The notes beneath the pieces are model-generated. The model had not been told where the DNA came from and did no database searches. It saw only the letters and a list, made by a program, of their open reading frames with translations. Positions 34,413 through 45,339 of a stretch of DNA of 64,000 nucleotides are shown here, one piece after another. The first letter of the stretch is position 1; every line of letters begins with the position of its first letter. A program made the translations under genes and the position numbers. The stretch is from Hofstenia miamia (taxonomy: Eukaryota > Xenacoelomorpha > Acoela): the NCBI GenBank assembly GCA_004352715.1, contig SCFE01000074.1, forward strand, positions 1,900,133-1,964,132. Direction: 5' to 3'.

Positions 34413-37400
34413 ATGAGAAAACTGTGAAAGGGACGTAAATATTGTTTTTTGCAAACTGACTGTAAACACTGACTAGAGATTTGCAGTAATTTGAACGAAA
34501 CTAAGGCAAAAATGCACTTCGCCGCAGGCTAGAAATGAATGTAGCAAGTCACTTTAGGTAACACATCTTTAAATTTTTTGAAATGTTTGCATATTTGATC
34601 ATCGCTAAAACTACATTCCAATATAATGAGGCCATTTATGTTAATCAATCAATTTTCTACATTTCAAAATCAATATCGTGATAGTAATTGAAATGCAGAA
34701 TGTAGACCTACAATAGGACAAATATAGATCCAACGATTTTTTTTGGAAATGGAGTATTTTGTGATATTCTGAATTTTAGCCGTTCTACGTCATTTAGGGC
34801 TTTTCTGTAACCCCATAGTTCTTAATTAAGTTGCTGAAATACCGGAAATTCCGTAAACCAACAAAAACTTATGAATTAGCAGCAATGCATAGAAATTCAT
34901 AAACTATAAAATTTCAGATGCTAGTTTAACCCCCTGGAAATATTCCGAAACTATTAAATGAGTCACACAATATGGTTTTCTATAGAGTTGTAATTGCATT
35001 CGCACATAAATTATTTATAATATTTATTGACTTTTATTCTATATTGAGTAATGTTTTTCAATCTACCTAATATAATATGTAGAAGCAAAACCATAAAATG
35101 TTAAAAACCAGTAATAATGCATACAAGCAGAAATTACAAAAACACAAGAAAACCATCACATGCAAATGAAACAAGCAAAAATTTGTAGAATACAAAGCAC
35201 AGAACAAAGCCCTAGCATGCTTAAAATACGGAAATAAAATCTGAATATACAATAAAGAATTATCGAATTTAATTGTATGTACGGTTTTCAATTTGGTCAA
35301 TGCCTATGGTGAAAAGATATGTTGATTTTAACACACAACTTAGTTCATACAACCTTTGAATTTTTTAAACATGGTAAGCCATCTATGCAGCTTAATAAGT
35401 GAATATCACTAACCGTGTTCATCTGACTAAAAATAATTATAAAATGTCATATTGTTTGCACGCGCTTTTACTAACAAAAATTTGTACTAGACTTGTTAAA
35501 GTTCAAGTAGTAAAAATATACAATTTAGGCTTTCATAATAGCCTAGAAATGTTGGGAAATCCAAAATATATTGTCCTTTTCTGGAATGCTATGCCTTGAA
35601 AACTCTATCAAATTCAGATGTTATTTCAAAAATTCTCAGTCTCCACATGAGTTTGAAAGGTTTAATAGGAAAATTCGGTTAAAATCGGGTGTTCCTAGAT
35701 GGAAATTGCGAGATAAATATTTTATGCTCTAATTCAATGAGAAAACTGCGTGAAAAAGTATTTATTTTATTTTATCTTTTGTATCAGATGTGTAGATGAC
35801 ATTAAAAATTTTATCATTTTTGTGAATTTTATATTTTCCTTATAAAAACATTTATTATTTTCAAATATTACTTGTCTTTGTGTGGTGAAACTATATATAT
35901 TCAAATTTATTGCTCTCAATTTTAAAAATATTTTTATTTGGAAATATTTTTTGTTCAAAGTGCAACATTTACCCAAAAATTTCAGTCTCTCACATTAGCA
36001 GAAAAACGTTTGTAAATCCAAAATATTTTAAAAGTGAAGAGCGCAACTCTCTTGAGATTTCTAAAATTGTTTTCTGCTTCAGGGGTTTTTTAGAAATTTG
36101 TATTTTTTCACTTAGAAATGAGATACTTTTATATACATATATTTTTCTTTCTAATTTTGAAAAGTTCTCTCTTAATGTTAGAATTTAAAAAGTTACACCT
36201 TAAGTGATGACCATATTTATAAGTTGTATAATGGATAGGCTAGCAGTTGGCTGACTAATATCTCAATTTTTTTTTACCAAAAAACCCTTATATCCGTCTC
36301 TTCCTTTTCTATACGTTCACTGATTGACATTTTGCGTATTTTCTACTTACACGTCATGTTGTATGCATTTATAATTCTTTTATTTGCATCAAATTAGTTA
36401 ATTTTTTTTCGAAATATATTCTTCTAAAGAAATTTCGAATTTTATTTGTTTGAAATCGCAATCTTTCTGTTTTTGTCTAAAATTTTATTTTCATTGTATT
36501 TTCCATTCTAAGTACTTTTACATTCGATGTAATTTCCATTCGAAGTAAATTCCATTTCTATCTATTTTCTTTCTCAAAATTATGAACATAATTGTATTAC
36601 GTCATTTACATAACTTGGCAAAAGTCATAGGCAAATAATAAGACACCGAATTATGGGTCCAAGTTTTTGGAACTGCACCATTTTCCTGAGGAGTCATTTG
36701 AATAGCGAAAACCTGTCAAAATCAGTGGCCAACACCGAATGAAGACCGTTTTGCTGATCCCTTGACTTTAAATAACCATTAAATTTAAAAAGTTACTAAG
36801 TTAGATTCTCGTTTCATTCTATTTATTTATGCACCATGCAACACAGAGAAAACATATACTTGTACATATGTCATAGATTTTATGAAATGATTATTCTTCT
36901 CCATTTTGAGGTATTAAACATGTTGTTGATTTAAATTTCAAATGCACATATTCCTCCATTTAGTTGAGTTACAAGAGCAATTTAACATCTGCTAGGTTCA
37001 CTAGGGGAAGCTAGACTAGCAATAAACTTGCAAGGATCTAACTTACAATCAGCATCTGCATTCTATTTAAGTTTTCATGAATGTTGTAAATATAAAAAAA
37101 CTACAATCCTGTTGGAATGACACAGGATGCCACCTAAGCCTATCCATGTTGCCAATCTCGAATCCCAAATAGTAATAACTCTCATACTTAGACTGTTATC
37201 AATTTATCAACTGTATTAGGTTTCAACCACGCATAAAAATAGAATCATAAGTTTTTATTTGATACATTCGCTAAAACTATCAACAAATCTTGCTATGATC
37301 AAAACATGGTTTTTATGTGAAGGAAATGATTTGAAGTGCTAAGTTCTAACCGTGGAAAAAATTTGCTATTATTTATCATGAAAAAGGGGTTTCAGAAATA

Positions 37401-38884
37401 ACAAAAAACTAAGCTACAATCATTTCAAGAATAGCTATTTATTGTATGATTGATGTAATTAATGAAAATTTATGTAAAACATTTTTCAATACTATGCAAA
37501 ATGAAAATTTATAAATGTCGCAATCAAAATGTCTACTATCACTTCTGCATCATTATGCTTAAGATTTCATTGTAAATTCTACTTTCTATAGGCCAAGATA
37601 CTTCGTATTGATAATTTTAAAAAAACGTTCATCTACCAACCTTTTCGAAATGGAAATTATAGGAAAGGTATATTTGAAACACGAAAAAACTTTAACCTGT
37701 TCAGTTCTGTTATTGAACTAAGGCAAGATTAGCGAAAGAGAATTTGAAGCCTCAACCATAAGAAGCGTAACACAGAAATGCCTGTATCCACTAAAGAGCT
37801 TGAGAATAGTGTTTTGTGTTATATTTTCGCAAAATTGTAAACTTCATACGATTGATGTCAAACTGCATCAATAGAATCTGACTGTAAGGGTACTATAGGA
37901 TACCCAAGCAAATGTGTTGAAAGATGCGTTACTTCACTGGTATCTAGGTTTTGAATCATTTCTATTCTAGTCCAAAATGAGAATTTTTCCCCTTGAACAA
38001 AATTTATTCATACATAGGAAAAGCAATAAATTCTGTGGTTTAACTGTTGTACATTTTGATGATATTTTTTTTGGCTGGAGGTAGTATTTTCGAAAGTGAT
38101 ATAATTAATTGAAGAAATTACCAAAGAAGAAAGTCGAAATTTTCGTTATCTAGGTGTACATAGGAAGAAACTAGGCTAATTTAATAATCTGAGAAATATT
38201 ATCTTCAAATTCTCGCGTATGAAATTTGCCATGTTACGTGAGAAAATGAAATAATACATTATTACGTTTCTTTGTCAACTAGAAAAACATCTATGATTAA
38301 TCCACCAGGAAGGTTTTGTCTGACATTTCACTATTACATATTATGTCAATGATCTTTTGAAGAACTTTCCAGGATGATTTTCAAAAAATTTATTCTCAGC
38401 ATCGATTTTTCAATAGAAAAATTGAAAGTGTCCAATTCAAACACGTTTTAAACCAAAACATATTAATCTATGAAACCATCTAAGATGATTTATTGCTGAC
38501 TAGGCCTTCTTGCTTAAATCGCGTAATTTCACTTTGTTGAAAAGCATGTAATGAATTAGCCAGTTGAATTATTGCACAACACATATTTTGAAACAAATCA
38601 ATTTAGTTTTCTTTTACTGAGTAGCATTCATTCTCTGTGATGGATACTTGTGCTCCAAGACTGACTTCTAATACGTTCTAATAGAATTTGGTGTCTTGAT
38701 AAAATAAATTATAGATTTTCCAATGTCCATGCCCCTTAATGTTTAAAGTTTCCCAAATTGTAGAAGTTCTTCTCTCATGTTTAAGTTTCTTATCAGTTGT
38801 TGTTCGTTTGATGAAATTTCATTACCAATTACAGTATATTATAGAATTCTCTGATAATATTAACAATAACATGAATTAATTCAC

Positions 38885-38887
<3 letters not shown>
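34413..38887. other. 4.5 kb of AT-rich DNA without a recognised gene
   Basis: The open frames here (for example 35300-35067, 35910-36188) are short, hydrophobic or AT-driven, with no motif or splice support. Confidence 0.5.
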
Positions 38888-38917
<30 letters not shown>

Positions 38918-39024
38918 TAAATTTATTTATCACTAGCAACCTAGGAAGTGGGTTGAATAATAGGGATACAAATACAAAACAAATCACCAAATAACACTAA
39001 CTACTAACAGTTACTAAACACTAA
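38888..39024 (-). repeat. LINE 3' end: CT tail, unique 3' UTR and start of 24 bp minisatellite
   Basis: A (GA)n run (38888-38917) is followed by a block that repeats 41310-41415 with few changes (tttatttatcactagcaacc, gtgggttgaataatag) and then the first units of the CTAACTACTAACAGTTACTAAACA array before the gap. By comparison with 41299-42273 this is the minus-strand 3' end of the same LINE family. The rest is probably in the gap. Confidence 0.7.
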
Positions 39025-39708
39025 NNNNNNNNNNNNNNNNNNNNNNNNNNNNNNNNNNNNNNNNNNNNNNNNNNNNNNNNNNNNNNNNNNNNNNNNNNNN
39101 NNNNNNNNNNNNNNNNNNNNNNNNNNNNNNNNNNNNNNNNNNNNNNNNNNNNNNNNNNNNNNNNNNNNNNNNNNNNNNNNNNNNNNNNNNNNNNNNNNNN
39201 NNNNNNNNNNNNNNNNNNNNNNNNNNNNNNNNNNNNNNNNNNNNNNNNNNNNNNNNNNNNNNNNNNNNNNNNNNNNNNNNNNNNNNNNNNNNNNNNNNNN
39301 NNNNNNNNNNNNNNNNNNNNNNNNNNNNNNNNNNNNNNNNNNNNNNNNNNNNNNNNNNNNNNNNNNNNNNNNNNNNNNNNNNNNNNNNNNNNNNNNNNNN
39401 NNNNNNNNNNNNNNNNNNNNNNNNNNNNNNNNNNNNNNNNNNNNNNNNNNNNNNNNNNNNNNNNNNNNNNNNNNNNNNNNNNNNNNNNNNNNNNNNNNNN
39501 NNNNNNNNNNNNNNNNNNNNNNNNNNNNNNNNNNNNNNNNNNNNNNNNNNNNNNNNNNNNNNNNNNNNNNNNNNNNNNNNNNNNNNNNNNNNNNNNNNNN
39601 NNNNNNNNNNNNNNNNNNNNNNNNNNNNNNNNNNNNNNNNNNNNNNNNNNNNNNNNNNNNNNNNNNNNNNNNNNNNNNNNNNNNNNNNNNNNNNNNNNNN
39701 NNNNNNNN
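39025..39708. other. Assembly gap (684 N) in a minisatellite
   Basis: The left edge is inside the 24 bp tandem array of the LINE 3' end. The right edge is ordinary sequence next to the Ig exon. Confidence 0.95.
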
Positions 39709-39762
39709 AGGTGAATCTGGAAATTAGGTGTTAGTAAAATATTTGCTAAACTATATTTTTAC

Positions 39763-40017
39763 AGTGTACAACTAGTGTTATTGATGATGATTTGGAAACA
39801 TTCGTTTTGAAATTATATGCATAGCATGTGTACATTGTTTGATCCATATCTCTTGAAACATTTTGTATATTCCAAGCAAATTGATTTTCAGTAATAGTGA
39901 AGGCTGTAGAAGAGCAATTTAGATTTGCTGCTGGAAAAGAATGAATTGAGATGTTGCCAGTGGTGTTGCTGCCTTCACTTGTTATGAGGTCTTTTTGAGC
40001 CATTAGGTATGGCCCAT
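39763..40017 (-). CDS. Ig-like domain exon (phase 1-1) of an unidentified receptor
   Basis: The acceptor ttttag precedes 40017 and the donor T|gtaaaa follows 39763, giving a 255 bp exon with one extra base at each side. This symmetric phase 1-1 layout is typical of shufflable Ig exons. The 85 codons begin DGPYL and end with an F-strand DQTMYTCYAYN and a G-strand SSSITLVVH, with five potential N-glycosylation sites. The F-strand Cys is present. The expected B-strand Cys (NISIHS) is not, and the usual C-strand Trp position seems to hold Cys (LNCSS). It is likely one domain of a cell-surface or secreted protein. Neighbouring exons are not visible; one may lie in the gap. Confidence 0.6.
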
Positions 40018-40029
40018 CTAAAATGATTT

Positions 40030-41298
40030 CCATTAGCAAAAAAATTAACTTTATATTTGTTTATTAATTATTGGTTTGCAACTATTAATATACTAAAAAA
40101 ATTGAGTAATTCTTTTAAATGACATAAACCTTTGTACATTTAAATTCGAAGAAGGTGCATTAAATTTCGAGCAAAATAGATCGAATTTCAAATAAAAAAT
40201 TATTTCTGATAAGAAAATATAAATGTAATAATACATATAATCAATTACGTAAACATTAGAACAATTTGTTTACGTAACTGCAATTGGAAATCAACTAATT
40301 CCAATTTAAGACCTTTTTTGGATTATGAAAATTATTATAAGTTGCTTTTTATCTTTCGGAACATGTACAAAATTTTAAAAGCTTATAATACATATAATAA
40401 AACCGTAAAAGTCTTAGTGGCCAGTGAAACTTTATTGAACTATGCCTGCTTGAGGAGTAGATTGTTGCAATGCCATTTACGAAGATATTTGACACCATTT
40501 CACTATAAGTGCTTCCACTCATTGTGCAAGGAAAGTAGTTTCGTTTTTTGATTGCAGAATTTAAATTTTACACCATACTTGAACACACTTCAGAACAGCT
40601 CAATGGGTGAACAGCTGTAATAATAAGGAGCAAGCCGCAGAAATACCAAATGCAATTTCTCATTATAGTTGGGCATCACTTTGAGTAGCTTTATCATGTA
40701 GAAAAGAATCTTAGCAAATTGAACCAACGCAGTCTCTCAGCAAGCATTCAGCACAATTTCTGGCATTAAGAGAACCAAAGTGCACTGTAAATGACATCAT
40801 TTTCATAGGAGAAATACTCTCCTCACAGTGAATGCTTCTTTAATGCATTTTAGGAATATTTATTACTCGTATGTTTATCTTTTCTTGCTCTTATCTTTCC
40901 TCATTGTGTGTATTGATTAAGGCTTCACTTACAGGATAAGTTTTCCTTTATGACTTTCTTTTGTGTAAGGGAAAGCCTGTGTAAACCAAATTTAGAATCC
41001 CTTATGGGGATTGTAGTTAAAAGATATCTGATTGGAAGAAAGCTATTTAACTTAATATAGACCAATGACACTGCTTGCTGTAACTACGCATTCAGTGACA
41101 TCATAGAATAAAATTGACATAGAAACACGAAAAAGTTCTCACGAAACACTTATGCGATCATGCAAATGATATTTAGTAAATCTAATAATTGCTTCATAAA
41201 TAAGGATAAAGTCATAGGGATAACTTATCATTTAAACAGAGACTAAATTTGCTTTCATTTTCATTTTGAAATACCTGAATGCAACCTTCCACAATATT
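40030..41298. other. Non-coding or unassigned AT-rich DNA
   Basis: A 77-codon plus-strand frame (40318-40551) shows no motif and is not called. Confidence 0.45.
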
Positions 41299-42273
41299 GA
41301 GAGAGAGGGGGAAATTTATTTATCACTAGCAACCTAGCAAGTGGGTTCAATAATAGTGATACAAATACAAAACAAATCACCAAATAACACTAACTACTAA
41401 CAGTTACTAAACACTAACTACTAACAGTTACTAAACACTAAATACTAACCATTACTAAACACTAACTACTAACAGTTACTAAACACTAACTACTAACAGT
41501 TACTAAACACTAACTACTAACAGTTACTAAACACTAACTACTAACAGTTACTAAACACTAAATACTAATAGTTATGATACTTCTTACTGATCTGTGCAGG
41601 AATGAGAGATTTTTCAAATCTTGATGCATGGCATGGCAATATTCTATCGCGGATATCACGTAAATCATACTCCAGTGACCGATGACTTGGGATTAAGTGA
41701 TGGAGACAATGATCCCCTTTCAGCATATTTGCAAACAATGTGTCGCACTGCGACTCCATGCGTGCAGATTGGGGGACAGTATTCAAGAACAGAACGTATA
41801 GTTGCAAAATACACGGTGATAAGATGATTACCTGGCAATCCACTGCGCTTTATGGATTTTAAGAAGAAAAGCCTCTTGGTAGCTTTCTTAACTATATCCT
41901 GGACATGAGTCTTCCATTTTAGGTCGTACTGGAATCGAACACCAAGCAGTTTCACTGAAGCAACTCGCTCAATCTTTTTCCCATCAATGAGTGTTTCATC
42001 AGGTAATTGTTGTGCCCGTAGAAAACAAATTAATAGCTCCTTTGTTTTCGTAACACTAAGCCCGACTTCATTATTGCTGCACCAGGATAGTACCATGTCG
42101 GCGATGTTGCAAGACCCGAGATCCCCTTTATTAAAATAGTGCCAAGCAGTTGTGTCATCTACAAATTTCATCCTTAGCTTCCATTCACATAACAGTGAGT
42201 TTACAAATAGTATGAATAGCCATGGACCCATCTTAGTACCCTGTGGTATGCCAGCTCTAATAGTTTTCCACAA
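41299..42273 (-). mobile_element. LINE (non-LTR retrotransposon), 3' part with RT core, minisatellite 3' UTR and CT tail
   Basis: The frame 42273-41665 carries reverse-transcriptase motifs: GIPQGTKMGPWLF (block 4), then FVDDTTAW with the catalytic DD pair, then VKLLGVRF and a thumb segment (SIKRSGLPGNH ... IRSVLEY). A 1-base frame change near 41760 moves to the frame ending 41565 (HLIPSHRSLEYDLRDI ... SRFEKSLIP), the usual C-terminal tail of such ORFs. The 3' UTR consists of about eight 24 bp repeats (41386-41575), a 75 bp unique block and a CT-rich tail rather than poly(A). The 5' part is lost in the gap. Confidence 0.75.
41386..41575. repeat. 24 bp minisatellite in LINE 3' UTR
   Basis: About eight near-identical tandem units of aacactaactactaacagtt plus acta, with one variant unit (ccattacta). 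The same array begins at 38998 before the gap at 39025. Confidence 0.9.
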
Positions 42274-43273
42274 NNNNNNNNNNNNNNNNNNNNNNNNNNN
42301 NNNNNNNNNNNNNNNNNNNNNNNNNNNNNNNNNNNNNNNNNNNNNNNNNNNNNNNNNNNNNNNNNNNNNNNNNNNNNNNNNNNNNNNNNNNNNNNNNNNN
42401 NNNNNNNNNNNNNNNNNNNNNNNNNNNNNNNNNNNNNNNNNNNNNNNNNNNNNNNNNNNNNNNNNNNNNNNNNNNNNNNNNNNNNNNNNNNNNNNNNNNN
42501 NNNNNNNNNNNNNNNNNNNNNNNNNNNNNNNNNNNNNNNNNNNNNNNNNNNNNNNNNNNNNNNNNNNNNNNNNNNNNNNNNNNNNNNNNNNNNNNNNNNN
42601 NNNNNNNNNNNNNNNNNNNNNNNNNNNNNNNNNNNNNNNNNNNNNNNNNNNNNNNNNNNNNNNNNNNNNNNNNNNNNNNNNNNNNNNNNNNNNNNNNNNN
42701 NNNNNNNNNNNNNNNNNNNNNNNNNNNNNNNNNNNNNNNNNNNNNNNNNNNNNNNNNNNNNNNNNNNNNNNNNNNNNNNNNNNNNNNNNNNNNNNNNNNN
42801 NNNNNNNNNNNNNNNNNNNNNNNNNNNNNNNNNNNNNNNNNNNNNNNNNNNNNNNNNNNNNNNNNNNNNNNNNNNNNNNNNNNNNNNNNNNNNNNNNNNN
42901 NNNNNNNNNNNNNNNNNNNNNNNNNNNNNNNNNNNNNNNNNNNNNNNNNNNNNNNNNNNNNNNNNNNNNNNNNNNNNNNNNNNNNNNNNNNNNNNNNNNN
43001 NNNNNNNNNNNNNNNNNNNNNNNNNNNNNNNNNNNNNNNNNNNNNNNNNNNNNNNNNNNNNNNNNNNNNNNNNNNNNNNNNNNNNNNNNNNNNNNNNNNN
43101 NNNNNNNNNNNNNNNNNNNNNNNNNNNNNNNNNNNNNNNNNNNNNNNNNNNNNNNNNNNNNNNNNNNNNNNNNNNNNNNNNNNNNNNNNNNNNNNNNNNN
43201 NNNNNNNNNNNNNNNNNNNNNNNNNNNNNNNNNNNNNNNNNNNNNNNNNNNNNNNNNNNNNNNNNNNNNNNNN
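42274..43273. other. Assembly gap of exactly 1000 N
   Basis: A round-number filler gap with minus-strand LINE sequence to the left and a different, plus-strand LINE to the right. True size is unknown. Confidence 0.95.
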
Positions 43274-44250
43274 TTAATAAGATTATTTCATTCGTACCTT
43301 TCTAACAGATATCAAATTGTAAATATAAACGGCTTTCTATCACATCCTATATCAGTAGCTAGTGGAGTTCCTCAAGGAAGTGTCCTTGGACCTTTATTAT
43401 TCTTAATAGTTATTAATGATTTACCAGAATAGTGATTGTAGGCTATTTGCTGATGATACAAAATTATTATATACTAGTATCTTCCATGAAAATATTCAAA
43501 ATGAAATTAATAAGGTTATTACTTGGAGTGATGCAAATATGATCAACTTTAATGTTAATAAATCTAAAGTAATCTGCTTTAGAAAATCTTCATATATCAA
43601 TAAAAGTCTTCAATTTTATATAAAAGATTCTCCAATACTATTTGCAAATAATATATTAGATGTTGGTTTGAATATATCTTACAATCTAAATTGAAATGTC
43701 CATGTGGAATTTATAATGAATAAATCTTTAAGAACTTTATTAAGAAATGTTCCTTGGTCGACATCATCTTGTATTAAAATTAACTTATTTAAAAGTTGCA
43801 TTTTACCAATAATAACTTATGCATCTCAATGTTGGTGGCCTTCACGCAATCAATTTTTATTACTTGAAAATTTTCAAAGAAAGTGCCTAAAATGGATTTT
43901 ACAAAATAAGAGAATCAATTATCAAAACTTAGCTGATGAAAACATATTTCCTATAGCCATTCAATTTCAAATAAATATTATTCAATAAGCTCTTAACAAA
44001 TAAATATGACTTTAACATCTTTAATTATATTACCTATAAATACAATGTCATTAATGTCAGATTAAAATGCAAAAAACTATTTCAAATTAAAAGATCTACA
44101 AGAACACTACAATTTTCTATTTACTTTGATAGAATTATTCACCTCGGAAATTATTTAATTATGAATAGTGATATTGAATTAGATCAGACAAGTCATCAAT
44201 TCAAAAAAAGGATTAAGAAATTCTTTCGTAAATATATTCAAGAAAAATAT
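43274..44250 (+). mobile_element. Second LINE family, RT core to 3' end, frameshifted
   Basis: From the gap the frame reads [15 protein letters not shown] then [15 protein letters not shown] (RT block 4) and shifts frame near 43432. It continues LFADDTKLLYTS with the catalytic DD, then ITWSDANMINFNVNKSK. Further shifts near 43695 and 43990 separate the thumb (SCILPIITYASQCWW, LENFQRKCLKWI) and the tail (RIIHLGNYLI ... SHQFKKRIKKFF). It ends in a short (AT)n run that may be its 3' tail, abutting the gypsy LTR. It is inactive, and in the opposite orientation to the LINE left of the gap. Confidence 0.8.
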
Positions 44251-44264
44251 ATATATATATATTC

Positions 44265-44894
44265 TAGCATCAACATAGCCAGCCAATAAGTTAGGCAAAA
44301 ACATAGTGATAGCATAGTATCTAATCTCATTCAGGTAATACATCTCATGTGACTGCTTAGGCAAAGACAGTTTAAAGTAGTAAGCACTAGTAATAACATA
44401 GCCAGACTACTGTGAATACGAGCTCCAGTAACACATAAGTATACATGGCAATTAGTGCCAAAGCGAGACATCAAAGCTGCCATCTAGAATACACAAATGT
44501 CATGATCAGCTATACCCAAAACTGAACGGGCTTAAGCCTCCTTCGTAGATGGGCCAGAACAATCCTACATGCCCGAATATGAACTTGGCCTACTCCCCCT
44601 CAACTTCTAGAAAGTTCAGCTGCTCATGACCATCTAAGTACATAGCATATATGGGCAAAAGAACAGGCTATCAAACCAAACTAATTTATTAAACGTTTGT
44701 GCACACTGAGGGCTTATATATACAAAATGATTAAAGCAACATAATAACCAGCTGAGGCAGAACTAAAAATGTAAACAACTAAGTGGCGCAAGTAATGGGT
44801 AGATGTAGCGTGGGAATGTAGCAGGAATTGGGGATGCAACAACTCCCAGCAGCAACAATGTGAATTGCTGTTATGTAAAGGTCCCGATTGTACA
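44265..44894 (-). mobile_element. 3' LTR and polypurine tract of gypsy copy A
   Basis: On the minus strand a polypurine tract aaggggtgggg (44905-44895) is followed at 44894 by TGTACAATCGGGACC, a normal LTR start. Inside are a TATATAAG box (44720-44713) and AATAAA (44690-44685), in promoter then poly(A)-signal order. The distal limit is set only by where the LINE sequence ends. No matching 5' LTR was found near 51700. Confidence 0.6.
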
Positions 44895-45339
44895 CCCCAC
44901 CCCTTAGATACTCTATTGCGGCGGTGGGGGTTTTACTTTGAAGGTTGACTTATGAGATTGTGGGTGTAGTCCAACAGTTTTAGTATACATGTGTCTTCCA
45001 ATGTGATTTCAGCTATTTCTTCTTTGCGACTTAGGTAAGTGATTGTTTTGATCTATGTCATTATAGTTTTGTGGTATCATACATACCATAGGCTCTTCAT
45101 TGGTGCAGGGATGCTAATTGATTGTCGTAGGTTGTTTATTTTTCTTTGGAAGATGTTATAGTAGTTTAAGTCTTCTTTTATGAGGTTGGCCCATATTATG
45201 TCATTGCTACTGGCAAAAAGTGTGAGGTTTCTGAGTTTTTGCTTTGCCAGTTTTTCTTTGAGACTGAGGATTTGTTGTCGAATGGGTCAACCGTTTTTGA
45301 ATATATCTTCCAGCAGGTTTTTTTGTTGATCAGGAGGCG

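Noticed and set aside
35067-35300. Hydrophobic 77-codon minus frame as a membrane protein
   Set aside because: Composition is that expected from AT-rich reverse-strand sequence (Phe, Leu, Tyr, Cys). No signal, motif or splice support.
41386-41575. 24 bp CTAACTACTAACAGTTACTAAACA array as telomere-like or protein-coding repeat
   Set aside because: It is internal, adjoins a LINE ORF, recurs with the same 3' UTR block at 38998, and its frames carry no protein signal.
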